Shown here: one piece after another, positions 15,763-25,116 of the stretch
Numbering within the stretch: the stretch's first letter is position 1
Layout of the letters: the number at the start of each line of letters is the position of its first letter
Assembly (NCBI GenBank): GCA_964563925.1
Contig: CAZLZD010000045.1
Span: forward strand, 1 to 33,565
Reading direction: 5' to 3'
DNA from: JAUILA01 sp964563925
Lineage (GTDB): Bacteria; Bacteroidota; Bacteroidia; Cytophagales; Cyclobacteriaceae
DNA: 33,565 bases
Position numbers and translations under genes: made by a program
Notes under the pieces: model-generated
Seen by the model: the letters and a program-made list of their open reading frames with translations, nothing else
Told to the model about the DNA's origin: nothing
Database searches by the model: none

Positions 15763-17697
15763 ATGAAGCGGTATTTTTTATTTCTCCTTTGCGTTGCCTG
15801 CACAGGCATACTCAATGCCCAGGTTCCTGAGAAGTGGCAGTCGGCCATTCAGGGTGCCGTATTGTGGCAGCATGTCACTCCTGCCGGGACTTACCTGGTC
15901 GGATCGAGTGCGGGACTGGTAAGCCTGGATCAGGAAACAGGTAAGACCCTGTGGATTTCTCCGGGGCATGCCAATATTTCCATTGAACAAATCGAACAGA
16001 ACGGGCCGCTGCTCACCATACATCAGCCGGATCACGTGGAGATGCTTAATCCATTCAACGGAAATGTACTTTTCAACTCACGGGAAGCGGGAATAAGCGA
16101 TGTGGTGGATTCCTACTATCTCCCTGAATCCAATGGGTTACTGGTATCCGGGGTTGTGTCTGCCGGCAAGCAACTCATGGTCCTGGCCGACCTGAATACG
16201 GGTAAAGTGAAATGGAAAATTGATGACGATTTCGGGCGCCTTATCCATGCTTCGGAAATTTCTTCTTCGGAGGCACTTATCGTCACATTGTGGTCCAATT
16301 ACCGGGTAAAGGTCAATTCAGGTGAAATCGTCTGGAAATCCTCCACGTCAAAAACTGAAATGGACGGAGCCCTTGGGAAATTCATGAAAAATATTGCTAC
16401 ACAGCAGGCCAATCAGATGGATATCGAGGTTGCCTTTTACCAGCACCCGGAACAGGAAGTCTTTTACATAGCCTCACAGAAAGAGGGCAGCAGTGGTTTC
16501 ACCACCACCTCCTCTTCGGGGCCTGCAGCTGTCAGGTATCAAACGGAATACCATGCGTTCGACCTGAATACAGGGGAAATTCTCTGGGACAGCCCTTTAC
16601 AGGTAAACGGGTCGATCAGTCACCTGGCATTTCATAACGAAGGACTGCTCGTCCTGCCTGATGACGGTTCAAGTACCATTGTGAACGTGTACGACTACAA
16701 GACGAAAGAAGGCAAGTGGGGTAAAAAGGGCCGTGGTGTCAGGGTAAAGGGAGGAATATACGACTACATACCCTCCGGTGACGGGATGGTACTTGTTTCC
16801 CGAAACGGGGATAAAAACTTCCTGAGCTATCTCAATACAAAGGAGGGCATCCTGACCTTTGACAAACCGGTCAAAATTGACGGGGAGGTTACATATACCG
16901 AAACCACAGCCCGGGGAATCCTGTATGTCTCCACGGAGGAAATGAATATTCTTGACCCGCTGAGCGGATCCCTGCTGTTCCCTAAATCAATAGTAACCAA
17001 TGCAAGGCTTATTGCTCATTCCGGCAATGACCTGTATGTATATGATCTTCGCGAAGCACACATCAAACGATTTGACAAGCAGTCCGCCGATGTGAGAATT
17101 GCTTCTCCTGAAATTGAGTTTGAAGGGAAAGAAACGCCCTCAGGTATTGAGTTACGGGAAGAAGGGATTTTACTGCACTCCGAGCAGAATGTCGCCCTGG
17201 TCAGCTTTGACGGGGAGAAAGTCTTTCAGAAATACTATGCGGCTCCCCGGGAGCCCGGCTTAAAACGTGCGTTGCTTTACGCCGAAGCGGTCCGGGCTGC
17301 CTACATCAGTGCCAATGCCTATGCCGCCTCTTCCCAATTACAGTCGGTTTCCGCTCGGGCTCATGCCCACGACCCGGCCACCGGTGCCCTGGTGGATGGA
17401 ATGGGACAGATGTACGGACAACTGGGTGATGCGGCCAGTGATTTTGCAAAACAATCCTGGTCCCAGGCCAGTGCCAGGTTCAAGGCAACCGCCCAGTCAA
17501 GGGATTTTATGGTGGTCCTCACCCAGCTGGAGAAGAAAGATAACGCCCTGGTGGTGGTCAGCAAGTCTACCGGTGAAATCGTTTCCTACATATCACTCGG
17601 TACGGAAAAAGCTCCTGACTACGCCATGGATGATGTAACCGGAAAGGTGTTTTACCGAACCTCCGGTAATACAATAGCCGGATACGCACTTCGTTAG
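15763..17697 (+). CDS. Secreted PQQ-like beta-propeller protein
   Basis: This 644-residue protein has a signal peptide (MKRYFLFLLCVACTGILNAQ). Its blades carry the PQQ-repeat pattern LD..TG[KE].LW: LVSLDQETGKTLW (52-64), LADLNTGKVKW (141-151), YHAFDLNTGEILW (262-274) and VVSKSTGEIV near the C-terminus. The blades in the second half are more degenerate. No heme-binding CxxCH and no PQQ-dehydrogenase catalytic Asp context is seen, so this is probably a binding or scaffold propeller rather than a quinoprotein dehydrogenase. An alanine-rich helix (YAEAVRAAYISANAYAAS) near residues 506-525 is unusual for a propeller and may be an insertion. It ends at a strong terminator. Confidence 0.75.
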   Translation: MKRYFLFLLCVACTGILNAQVPEKWQSAIQGAVLWQHVTPAGTYLVGSSAGLVSLDQETGKTLWISPGHANISIEQIEQNGPLLTIHQPDHVEMLNPFNGNVLFNSREAGISDVVDSYYLPESNGLLVSGVVSAGKQLMVLADLNTGKVKWKIDDDFGRLIHASEISSSEALIVTLWSNYRVKVNSGEIVWKSSTSKTEMDGALGKFMKNIATQQANQMDIEVAFYQHPEQEVFYIASQKEGSSGFTTTSSSGPAAVRYQTEYHAFDLNTGEILWDSPLQVNGSISHLAFHNEGLLVLPDDGSSTIVNVYDYKTKEGKWGKKGRGVRVKGGIYDYIPSGDGMVLVSRNGDKNFLSYLNTKEGILTFDKPVKIDGEVTYTETTARGILYVSTEEMNILDPLSGSLLFPKSIVTNARLIAHSGNDLYVYDLREAHIKRFDKQSADVRIASPEIEFEGKETPSGIELREEGILLHSEQNVALVSFDGEKVFQKYYAAPREPGLKRALLYAEAVRAAYISANAYAASSQLQSVSARAHAHDPATGALVDGMGQMYGQLGDAASDFAKQSWSQASARFKATAQSRDFMVVLTQLEKKDNALVVVSKSTGEIVSYISLGTEKAPDYAMDDVTGKVFYRTSGNTIAGYALR

Positions 17698-17722
17698 ACT
17701 ATCCGAAAGAAATATACCTGAG

Positions 17723-17749
17723 GCCCGCAGTAAACACTGCGGGCTTTTT
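17723..17749 (+). terminator. Intrinsic terminator after the propeller gene
   Basis: A 9-bp perfect stem (GCCCGCAGT 17723-17731, ACTGCGGGC 17736-17744) with loop AAAC is followed by TTTTT. The minus-strand permease stop codon (17748-17750) begins inside this T-run, so on the minus strand the same hairpin follows the permease stop, but without a T-run. Confidence 0.93.
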
Positions 17750-20168
17750 AATTATCAGTGCGGATTACATTTACCGGATTCCGGCTGGCGGCACGGTACG
17801 TAATATAACCGATAGTAAGCATTCCGGTCAGAAATACCAGGGTCCCGGGGATGAAAAGAAGCAGCGGATGGAAATCAAACTGATAGGCAAAATCAGAAAG
17901 CCACCGGTCAGTAATCCACCATCCTACCGGCGCGGCGATCAGAAAGCCCGCAATGATCAGCATGGAAAAGTTTCTGGCAAACAAACCGACAATCTGGTGA
18001 ATGGAAGCACCCATCACCTTCCGGATTCCCACCTCTTTCATCCGGTTACGGATTTCAAACGAAGCGAGCGCAAAGAGCCCCATGCAGGAGATCAGTATGA
18101 CAATCACTGAAAAGAACCCGAAAATTCTGGCTCTTTGTTCGTCCGACGCCAGAAAACGGTTAAACTGGGCATCCAGGTAATGATATTCGAGCGGATTTTG
18201 AGGATCAAACCGGGCATTGATTTCTTTCATGGAGGCAAGGATATTTTCATGATCCCCTCCGGTTATACACACCGTAAAATAGTCAATGTTATGGACCGGA
18301 TTCTTATGGTATATCAGCATCATGGGCCTGATCTCTTCCCGGAATGATTCGAAGTAGAAATCAGTCACCACCCCCTTTACTTGTACCGTAAACGGATTTT
18401 CAAGATCAGCCGCATCACCTCCCCAGTTCACAGAGACCACCTCCAGCCGCTCTCCTACCGGATCGCTGAGGTTTAACTGCCGCACCGCTTCTTCATTCAG
18501 CAATACTGACAGGGAATCTGAATTACTCCCCGTGAAATTGGCGCCTTGCTGTAGTTCGATATCAAAAGTCGAGATGAAATCCTCGTCAACGGCCACGTAG
18601 CGCATGGTAGCCTCCAGGCCTGTGGCATCGCGGACGCCTGCCAGCGGACTTATTTTCCATTCTGCCGGTACCCTGGACGACACGGACACCGACTGTACCC
18701 CGCTGACCTGGTTCATTTCATTTTTTATTTCGGCATATTTCCCTCTCAGGTTCCCGCTGTTGATATCTATTACCAGCCTGTTTTCCCTCGAGTATCCGAG
18801 ATCGATCTGTCTCAGGTACTGAAGTTGCTGCATGACAACCATTGAACTGATGATCATCAGGATCGCTACGGCAAACTGGGCGGAAACAAGCACCTTACGA
18901 AGTGAAAATCCGGCGGATTTCCCTGCGAACCGACCTCTGAGCGCCTCTGCGGGGAGAACGTTGTTCACTACCCAGGCAGGGTACGCACTGGAAATAATCA
19001 CGACCAGGCAGGCGACACCACCTATTAAGCCCGCCACCGACCATTGAAACAGGTCAAAGGTAATCGCAGTACCCATCAGCTCATTAAAGTAATCCAGGAG
19101 AATATCGGACAGGAAAACCGCCATGAGCAATGACAATACGATCATAATGACCGATTCAGTCAAAAACTGCCGGATCACCTGGTACTTTCCTGCTCCGACG
19201 GTTTTTCTCAATCCGATTTCCCGGGTCCGCCTGAGCGCTGAAACCGTATTAATATTTGTATAGTTAAAGGCAGCCACAACCAGCACCAGGATACCAAGTG
19301 CGGTAAGGAGGTTAACATAAAACATTTCCCCGGTATGGGAGGCAAGGCTGCCTTCCATGCCCTGGTCTGAAAAATGAATCCCGGTTACCGGTTGCAGGTA
19401 AAAGTTTGATTCCAACAGATTCTCCGGATAATGCTCCCGTACCAGCGCCGTTAACTTTTGGGATACTTCCTCCGGACCAGCCCCTTCCCGGAGTTTCACG
19501 TACGTATTAAACGAATTATCCTCCCATGATGACATCATCCAGTCACGCCATCCATCAAAATTGGCGAGTACCACATTTATCGGGAGGATCATATCTATGT
19601 CAAGATGAGACTGCTGAGGGAGATCCTCGAAGACCCCGGTCACTTCTGCGGTATAAACATTATTCCATAAGGAATCGCCTATCTGGGGTATGCCCCCTTC
19701 AAAATGCTTGCGGGCAAGGGACTCACTCAGGACGATACCGCTGGCATTGTCAATCGACGTGACCGGGTCTCCCTTGATCAGCGGAAAACTGAACATCCGG
19801 AAAAAATTGGTATCTGCCACATAAAGCTCCTCGTAATCGCGCAAAGCCAGGTCATTGCCCAGGGTAAACCGGCCAATATGCATGAGTTGTGTCATCCCTG
19901 AAATTTCAGGGAGCTGGGCGGCAGCTTGCAGGCCTACCTGCGGACCAACCGCGGCAACCGTCCTCGCCTCCCCATCCTCCACCCGGTTTTCGACTATCCG
20001 GTAGAGCCTTTCTGCATCGTGGTGAAACGCATCGAATGAATGCTCATAGTTGAGATATAGCATCACGAGGATAAAACAGGTGAATCCAAGAGACATACCC
20101 AACAGGCTGATCAGTGTATTGGTTTTGTTTCGCCGGGATATTCGATAAGCTAGTTTTAAGTTGATCAT
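17748..20168 (-). CDS. MacB/FtsX-like ABC transporter permease (third of three)
   Basis: This 806-residue inner-membrane permease has a first membrane segment at about 19-40 (LISLLGMSLGFTCFILVMLYL), then a large periplasmic MacB-type domain (about 45-285). An FtsX-like block follows with the cytoplasmic coupling motif TREIGLRKTVGAGKYQVIRQF (315-336). A second periplasmic domain runs from about 450 to 670, and a second FtsX block carries MKEVGIRKVMGASIHQIV (710-727). The order MacB-FtsX-MacB-FtsX and roughly 800 residues are typical of duplicated permeases in Bacteroidota. No ATP-binding cassette is present. It is the last gene of the three-permease set, 15 bp after its neighbour at 20184-22574. 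Its N-terminal periplasmic region (NTYVKLREGAGPEEV) resembles the first permease (YTYVKLREGASPEEV) more than the second, suggesting tandem duplication. Confidence 0.93.
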   Translation of the reverse strand: MINLKLAYRISRRNKTNTLISLLGMSLGFTCFILVMLYLNYEHSFDAFHHDAERLYRIVENRVEDGEARTVAAVGPQVGLQAAAQLPEISGMTQLMHIGRFTLGNDLALRDYEELYVADTNFFRMFSFPLIKGDPVTSIDNASGIVLSESLARKHFEGGIPQIGDSLWNNVYTAEVTGVFEDLPQQSHLDIDMILPINVVLANFDGWRDWMMSSWEDNSFNTYVKLREGAGPEEVSQKLTALVREHYPENLLESNFYLQPVTGIHFSDQGMEGSLASHTGEMFYVNLLTALGILVLVVAAFNYTNINTVSALRRTREIGLRKTVGAGKYQVIRQFLTESVIMIVLSLLMAVFLSDILLDYFNELMGTAITFDLFQWSVAGLIGGVACLVVIISSAYPAWVVNNVLPAEALRGRFAGKSAGFSLRKVLVSAQFAVAILMIISSMVVMQQLQYLRQIDLGYSRENRLVIDINSGNLRGKYAEIKNEMNQVSGVQSVSVSSRVPAEWKISPLAGVRDATGLEATMRYVAVDEDFISTFDIELQQGANFTGSNSDSLSVLLNEEAVRQLNLSDPVGERLEVVSVNWGGDAADLENPFTVQVKGVVTDFYFESFREEIRPMMLIYHKNPVHNIDYFTVCITGGDHENILASMKEINARFDPQNPLEYHYLDAQFNRFLASDEQRARIFGFFSVIVILISCMGLFALASFEIRNRMKEVGIRKVMGASIHQIVGLFARNFSMLIIAGFLIAAPVGWWITDRWLSDFAYQFDFHPLLLFIPGTLVFLTGMLTIGYITYRAASRNPVNVIRTDN

Positions 20169-20183
20169 CGGGAATTATTTGAG

Positions 20184-22574
20184 TTATTCATTTCGAAGTA
20201 TTTCGGCCGGATTGACCCTGGCTGAGTGCCAGAACTGAATGGAAACTGTTGTTATTGTAATAAGCAAAACCAGCAAGGCGGCGGATGGAAACACCCACCA
20301 ATAGTCATCTATCCGGTAGGCAAAGCCCTCCAGCCAGTCGGTGGTGAACCACCAGGCAGCCGGACCTCCGATAATAAAACCTGTCAGTACCAGCAGGGAA
20401 AGAGAGGTATTGACTGACATGGTAATGCCAAAATGGGATGCTCCCAGTACCTTTCGAATACTGAATTCCTTCAACCGTTGCTCAATCAGGTGGGTCATCA
20501 ACCCGTATAGTCCAAGGAAGGACAGCAAGACACTGATTGAGGCATAGACCAGAATTGTGCTGAGCAATCGCTTTTCGCTGGAATAGTGACTGGCAAACCA
20601 GTCGTTCAGGAAATAGTAGTCAAATGGGAACCTGTCTTCAAAACGGGACCAGGTATCCGCAAGGAATGCAAGGGTTTCCGCTACCTGGTCCTTTTCGATC
20701 CGCATCGTAACATTGTACAGGTTGGAGGGATGCAGGTACATCACTGTAGGCCTGACCGTGCCCTGATTCATTGCTTCATAATGAAAATCCCGGCTTACTC
20801 CAATGATAGGCCTGGGGCTGTCATTCGGACCGAAACGGATGGAGTGTTCCAGGGGATTATCGTATCCTAGCAGATCCGCCATGGATTGATTAATGATCAC
20901 CGAGGCCGAGTCCCGGGGACTTCCCTCACGGAAAGTTCGTCCTTCTTCCATGTCAATTCGAAGCGTGGAGAAGAAATCCACACCGATACGGAATATGCTC
21001 ACACTCAATTCCTTTTCCGACCCTTCCGGAATGATGGTTGTACCGAACCAGCCTGTTCCTACCGATGACTGGCTTACGGTAACATCCCGAATGCCCGGGT
21101 TACTCCGGAGCCGGTTCACAAATTCTTCATGACGGGCATCTATGCCGTTATTAATATTCAGAACAAGCACCTGATCTGCATCGAAACCCAGGTCCCTGTC
21201 CATCATGTATTTTGTCTGCATGAAAATAATGATGGAACAGGCAATGAGGACTATTGCCACCACATACTGAAAAGTGATCAGCACTTTGCGGGACAGAATT
21301 CCCTGGCTGCGACCGGAAATATTTTTGATGGTAGTGGCCGGTGCGCTGGAAGCAAGGATTAGTGCCGGATAAATTCCGGCCAGAAGAGCTGTCAGTACCA
21401 CGATCCCGAGCATACCCGCAGACACCCTGTGATCCAGCATTAAGTTTTCCGGCAGCCTTAATCCTGCCAGTTCATTAAAGGAAGGTAAAACAAGGTCTGC
21501 CAGCAATACGGAAAATACGGCGGCGATCAGAACGAATAAAAACGTCTCCCCGAAGAACTGCCAGGCCAGCTGCCGTCTGCCTGCACCCAGCACTTTCCGG
21601 ATGCCTATTTCGGAAGCCCGGCGCGAAGCCCTGGCGGTCTGGATATTAATGTAATTGATGCAGGCTATGAGCAGGACAAAGAATGCGGCGGCCAGGAAGG
21701 TATAGGAATACCTGGGATTACCCAGCAGAAGCGATCTCCCGTACTTGATATTCTCCGAGCCCATATAAACATCCTGCAAGGGTTGAAAGCGCAGAAAATA
21801 AGAATCGGCACGCTCTTCAAAATGGCGTCTCATAAAGTTCTGCATTTCACCTTCCAGCCTGGCAACGTCTGCTTCCGGGCTCATGAGCAGGTAGGTAAAC
21901 AGGGTCTGGCCAAGCCAGTTATTCATGAAATCATATTCCAGCGGTCCTTGACCCGGAACCGTCGTGACCCAGGAGATGAGTGCATCAAATTGTATGTGAG
22001 AATAGGACGGTGCATCGGCGGCAATACCGGTGACCTCATATTCAAGGTCATGCAACCCGATCACCGTCTGACCCAACGGGTCCTCGTTACCAAAGAGCCG
22101 GCGGGCCATGGATTCGGTAAGTACGATTGAGGACGGCCTGGTGAGGGCCTCTGAGGGGCTGCCGCGCAACAACCGGAAACTGAAGACATCGAAAAAACTG
22201 CTGTCAGCAAAAAGAACGAGCCCGGATTTCTGATGATTCTCCCGATAGGAAATAACCGTTTCATCAAACCAGGGAAGAATTCTCACCGTACGCTCAACCT
22301 CTGCATAATCGTCCACCAGGGTAGGACCCATTAATCCCGAAGTCTCGGCGGTCAGAACCTGGGTACCATCATTGATGCTTACATTTTTCTTGTATAGGCG
22401 GTATATGCGGTCGCCCTTATCATGCATGGTATCGAATGACCATTCGTTGATCAGAAACATCAATCCGAGCATGGCACAGGTTAGCCCGACCGTTAGTCCG
22501 GTCAGGTTCAAAAGAATGACCAGCCTGGTTTTACGGAATTGACGAAATAACGAAATGAATAAATTTTTAATCAT
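20184..22574 (-). CDS. MacB/FtsX-like ABC transporter permease (second of three)
   Basis: This 796-residue permease has the same plan as its neighbours: a first membrane helix (LVILLNLTGLTVGLTCAMLGLMFL), a periplasmic MacB-like domain, FtsX motif RASEIGIRKVLGAGRRQLAWQF, a second periplasmic domain, and a second FtsX motif RLKEFSIRKVLGASHFGI near the C-terminus. The start is ATG 22572-22574; the frame stays open 57 codons upstream into the first permease gene, but that stretch reads as non-protein. The first permease's TAA overlaps this ATG by one base (TAATG), so the two are translationally coupled. It is the most divergent of the three in its N-terminal periplasmic domain, which may mean a different partner or ligand. 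Confidence 0.93.
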   Translation of the reverse strand: MIKNLFISLFRQFRKTRLVILLNLTGLTVGLTCAMLGLMFLINEWSFDTMHDKGDRIYRLYKKNVSINDGTQVLTAETSGLMGPTLVDDYAEVERTVRILPWFDETVISYRENHQKSGLVLFADSSFFDVFSFRLLRGSPSEALTRPSSIVLTESMARRLFGNEDPLGQTVIGLHDLEYEVTGIAADAPSYSHIQFDALISWVTTVPGQGPLEYDFMNNWLGQTLFTYLLMSPEADVARLEGEMQNFMRRHFEERADSYFLRFQPLQDVYMGSENIKYGRSLLLGNPRYSYTFLAAAFFVLLIACINYINIQTARASRRASEIGIRKVLGAGRRQLAWQFFGETFLFVLIAAVFSVLLADLVLPSFNELAGLRLPENLMLDHRVSAGMLGIVVLTALLAGIYPALILASSAPATTIKNISGRSQGILSRKVLITFQYVVAIVLIACSIIIFMQTKYMMDRDLGFDADQVLVLNINNGIDARHEEFVNRLRSNPGIRDVTVSQSSVGTGWFGTTIIPEGSEKELSVSIFRIGVDFFSTLRIDMEEGRTFREGSPRDSASVIINQSMADLLGYDNPLEHSIRFGPNDSPRPIIGVSRDFHYEAMNQGTVRPTVMYLHPSNLYNVTMRIEKDQVAETLAFLADTWSRFEDRFPFDYYFLNDWFASHYSSEKRLLSTILVYASISVLLSFLGLYGLMTHLIEQRLKEFSIRKVLGASHFGITMSVNTSLSLLVLTGFIIGGPAAWWFTTDWLEGFAYRIDDYWWVFPSAALLVLLITITTVSIQFWHSARVNPAEILRNE

Positions 22575-24970
22575 TATTCTGTACGTAAAGCCTTTACCGG
22601 ATTTTGCGTGGATGCACTCCATCCCTGCCAGATAATAGCGAGCATGGCGAAGACAATGGTGATAAGTCCGCCTGCCAGAAGTTTCCCCAGATCCATTTCG
22701 ATATGATAGGCGAAATTTTCCAGCCACCGGGTGATCAGCCACCATGAGAGAGGTCCGGCAATGAGGAGGGCCACCACCACCATGACAAGATATTCCCGGG
22801 ATAATTCAGAAAGTATGCTTAATGGCGAGGCTCCCAGGACTTTTCGTATCCCGATTTCACGGGTACGCTGATAGGCGGAAAACAGGGATAACCCGATAAG
22901 CCCGAGACTGGCAATCAGTATTGCCACCCCGGAAAACAGGAATACCACCTGTCCGAACTTTTCCTCCGACGCATATTGCTCATTATAGTAATTGTCAAGA
23001 AGGAACGCCGAATACGGGTTACCGTCAAAATACCGGTTGAAGTCAGATTCGATCTCCGTCCTTAATTGTGACACATCTCCCGATACATCCAGGACATAGT
23101 ACTCCCTTACTTCAGGAAGATACCTGAAAGCAACCGGGGTAACATCATTCTCAAGCCCCTGCTGATGATAATTTTCAATCACCCCGATCACCCGGAGCGT
23201 ATCCCCGCCGACAAGGACCGGCTCACCAATGATTTCTTCCGGGTTACGGTACCCCAGGTCAATACAGGCCTTTTTATTAAAAATGATATGTTCGTCCTCG
23301 TTATAATCCGACGAGAAAAACCTGCCGGCCAGCAGCTTATTATCAAAAACCTCCTGGAAATACTCATCCAGCGCCACCAGGTAAAGCTGGGTATTGACTT
23401 CCTCGTTGTCATACCGGCGCAGGCCGTTGGTCCAGTAAATCAGGTTACCCGGAATTTCGGACACCGCGGTCATAGATTCAACCCCGGCCTTGGCAAGCAG
23501 CTCATTCCTGAATGACTGGTAGCCCGTCATATACAGGCTGTCGTTAACGACCTGGGGTCCCTGGATAACCATTTTCTGGCGGATATCAATTCCCAGTTCC
23601 TGGTTCCGCATGAAGTGAAGCTGTTGATAAACCACCAGTGTCCCGGTAATCAGCAGAATGGATGCCACAAACTGGGAGATTACCAGCCCCTTTCGAAGGT
23701 TCTGGCCCCCTGCACTCCCTTTCCAGTGTCCCTTCAGCACCTGGGACGGCTTGTAACGGGTAAGTATAAATGCAGGGTAAAAGCCTGAAATGATGCTGCC
23801 GGCCAGAAGCGCACTGAGGGCATATACCCAGAAACTGCCGGTGATAAACAGGCTCAGTGACAACCCGCTGCCGGTGAGCTGCTGAAACCATGGGAGGAGG
23901 AAGTCGGTCAGGAGCAGGGAGAATGCCGCAGCAATCAGGTTAAGCATCAGGGCCTCCAGAAGAAACTGAATGATCAGCTGGCCAGGCAGAGCGCCAACCG
24001 ATTTACGGATACCCACTTCCCGGGCCCGGTTCATGGCCCGTGCGGTAGCCAGGTTGGTGTAATTGATCCACGCAATGCCCAGAATGGCAAAGGAGAGAAT
24101 GAACAGGAAATTTGTAATGCTGGCGCTGCCGTTCACTTCAGCCTCCTGGATCAGGTCACTGGTAAGATAAATATCTTCCAGGGGCTGCAGGTGAAAGATG
24201 GTGGTTTCATTGGCCGTCTCACTGTTTGCAAATTTGGTGATAAACGCGGGAAATTGGTTTTCCACCTCTTCCGGTGACGCCCCTTCACGAAGCTTTACGT
24301 AGGTATAGAAATCATACCATCCCCATGAGGTATCAAAATTTTCTCCAAAAATCTGCGTGCCGGTCGGATAGGAAACCAGTAAATCAAATCGCAGGTGACT
24401 GTTGGGCACCGACTCCATGATGCCTGTGATCTCCAGGTCAAAATTATTTCCCACTTTCAACCGCTGCCCCACCGGTTCGCCGGAAGGAAACATCCGCCGC
24501 GCGAAATCAGCTGATATCACCACTTTATTCGGTCCGTCCAGCGCTGTTTCCGGATTACCCGCAAGCCACGGGTAGGAAAACATTTCGAGGAAAGCCGGAT
24601 CGGCAACAAATATCCGGTCTTCCCGCATACTTCGTTCCCCGTTCCTGACCACGGCACCACCATACACCATGTACAACCTAACCGCCGATTCCACCGCATT
24701 CATCTCCCGCGGCAGCTCTTTTCCCACCCTGGGGTAGGTGGTCGCAGACCTGAACAGCTCTTCACCTCCCTGGGAATTATGGGTATAGGCCACACGGTAT
24801 ATCCGGTCTCCATCATGATGAAATGAATCATAGCTTCGTTCATTCCTGACGTACAGGTTGATCAGAAGGAACACGGTCATACCCAGCATCAACCCCAGCA
24901 CATTCAACGAGGCAAATACCTTGTTACTAATTATATTTCGCCACGCGATTTTGATATAGCTGCCAATCAT
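22574..24970 (-). CDS. MacB/FtsX-like ABC transporter permease (first of three)
   Basis: This 798-residue permease begins MIGSYIKIAWRNIISNKVFASLN, the usual start of the family (a cytoplasmic amphipathic segment before helix 1, NVLGLMLGMTVFLLINLYV). It has a MacB-like periplasmic domain, FtsX motif RAREVGIRKSVGALPGQLIIQF, a second periplasmic domain and a second motif RTREIGIRKVLGASPLSILSEL. I choose ATG 24968-24970: the in-frame ATG at 25006 lies inside the predicted sigma-54 promoter and the one at 25066 lies upstream of it. This is the promoter-proximal gene, divergent from the response regulator, and the natural target of that regulator. No ATPase, adaptor or TolC-like gene is nearby. Confidence 0.93.
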   Translation of the reverse strand: MIGSYIKIAWRNIISNKVFASLNVLGLMLGMTVFLLINLYVRNERSYDSFHHDGDRIYRVAYTHNSQGGEELFRSATTYPRVGKELPREMNAVESAVRLYMVYGGAVVRNGERSMREDRIFVADPAFLEMFSYPWLAGNPETALDGPNKVVISADFARRMFPSGEPVGQRLKVGNNFDLEITGIMESVPNSHLRFDLLVSYPTGTQIFGENFDTSWGWYDFYTYVKLREGASPEEVENQFPAFITKFANSETANETTIFHLQPLEDIYLTSDLIQEAEVNGSASITNFLFILSFAILGIAWINYTNLATARAMNRAREVGIRKSVGALPGQLIIQFLLEALMLNLIAAAFSLLLTDFLLPWFQQLTGSGLSLSLFITGSFWVYALSALLAGSIISGFYPAFILTRYKPSQVLKGHWKGSAGGQNLRKGLVISQFVASILLITGTLVVYQQLHFMRNQELGIDIRQKMVIQGPQVVNDSLYMTGYQSFRNELLAKAGVESMTAVSEIPGNLIYWTNGLRRYDNEEVNTQLYLVALDEYFQEVFDNKLLAGRFFSSDYNEDEHIIFNKKACIDLGYRNPEEIIGEPVLVGGDTLRVIGVIENYHQQGLENDVTPVAFRYLPEVREYYVLDVSGDVSQLRTEIESDFNRYFDGNPYSAFLLDNYYNEQYASEEKFGQVVFLFSGVAILIASLGLIGLSLFSAYQRTREIGIRKVLGASPLSILSELSREYLVMVVVALLIAGPLSWWLITRWLENFAYHIEMDLGKLLAGGLITIVFAMLAIIWQGWSASTQNPVKALRTE

Positions 24971-25001
24971 AGTGTCAAAGGTGTTTCTTTTCAGGTTTAC
25001 G

Positions 25002-25018
25002 GGCATATGCGATGCCAG
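25002..25018 (-). promoter_or_regulatory. Sigma-54 -24/-12 promoter for the permease operon
   Basis: Read on the minus strand the sequence is CTGGCATCGCATATGCC. It has the invariant GG (25016-25015) and GC (25004-25003) separated by exactly 10 bases. It matches the consensus YTGGCACGrNNNTTGCW at 11 of 14 defined positions. Transcription would start near 24991, giving a leader of about 21 bases before the permease ATG at 24970. The gene divergent to it encodes a sigma-54 activator, which makes a chance match less likely. The call rests on sequence pattern only. Confidence 0.65.
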
Positions 25019-25100
25019 CCTGCAAAATAGGTGTTTAATGTGCTCCAGGGAGGTTTTAATCGGCAAACCTTCATAAAAAGTGCCCGATTTTACCGGTGAG

Positions 25101-25116
25101 TGTCCACTCGTGGACA
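25101..25116. promoter_or_regulatory. Candidate enhancer (UAS) palindrome for the NtrC-type regulator
   Basis: TGTCCAC (25101-25107) and GTGGACA (25110-25116) are perfect inverted copies around a 2-base centre. The centre is about 117 bp upstream of the predicted sigma-54 transcription start (24991) and about 49 bp before the regulator start codon (25158). Both positions fit a dimer-binding enhancer for the Fis-type HTH of the regulator, activating the permeases and possibly controlling the regulator itself. Which protein binds it is inference. Confidence 0.6.

Noticed and set aside
22575..22745. 57-codon N-terminal extension of the second permease
   Set aside because: It lies inside the coding sequence of the first permease in another frame and reads as non-protein; ATG 22574 gives the normal family N-terminus.
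24971..25066. Upstream in-frame start giving an N-terminal extension to the first permease
   Set aside because: The extension is not typical of the family, and the candidate sigma-54 element lies within it, so the transcript would begin after those starts.
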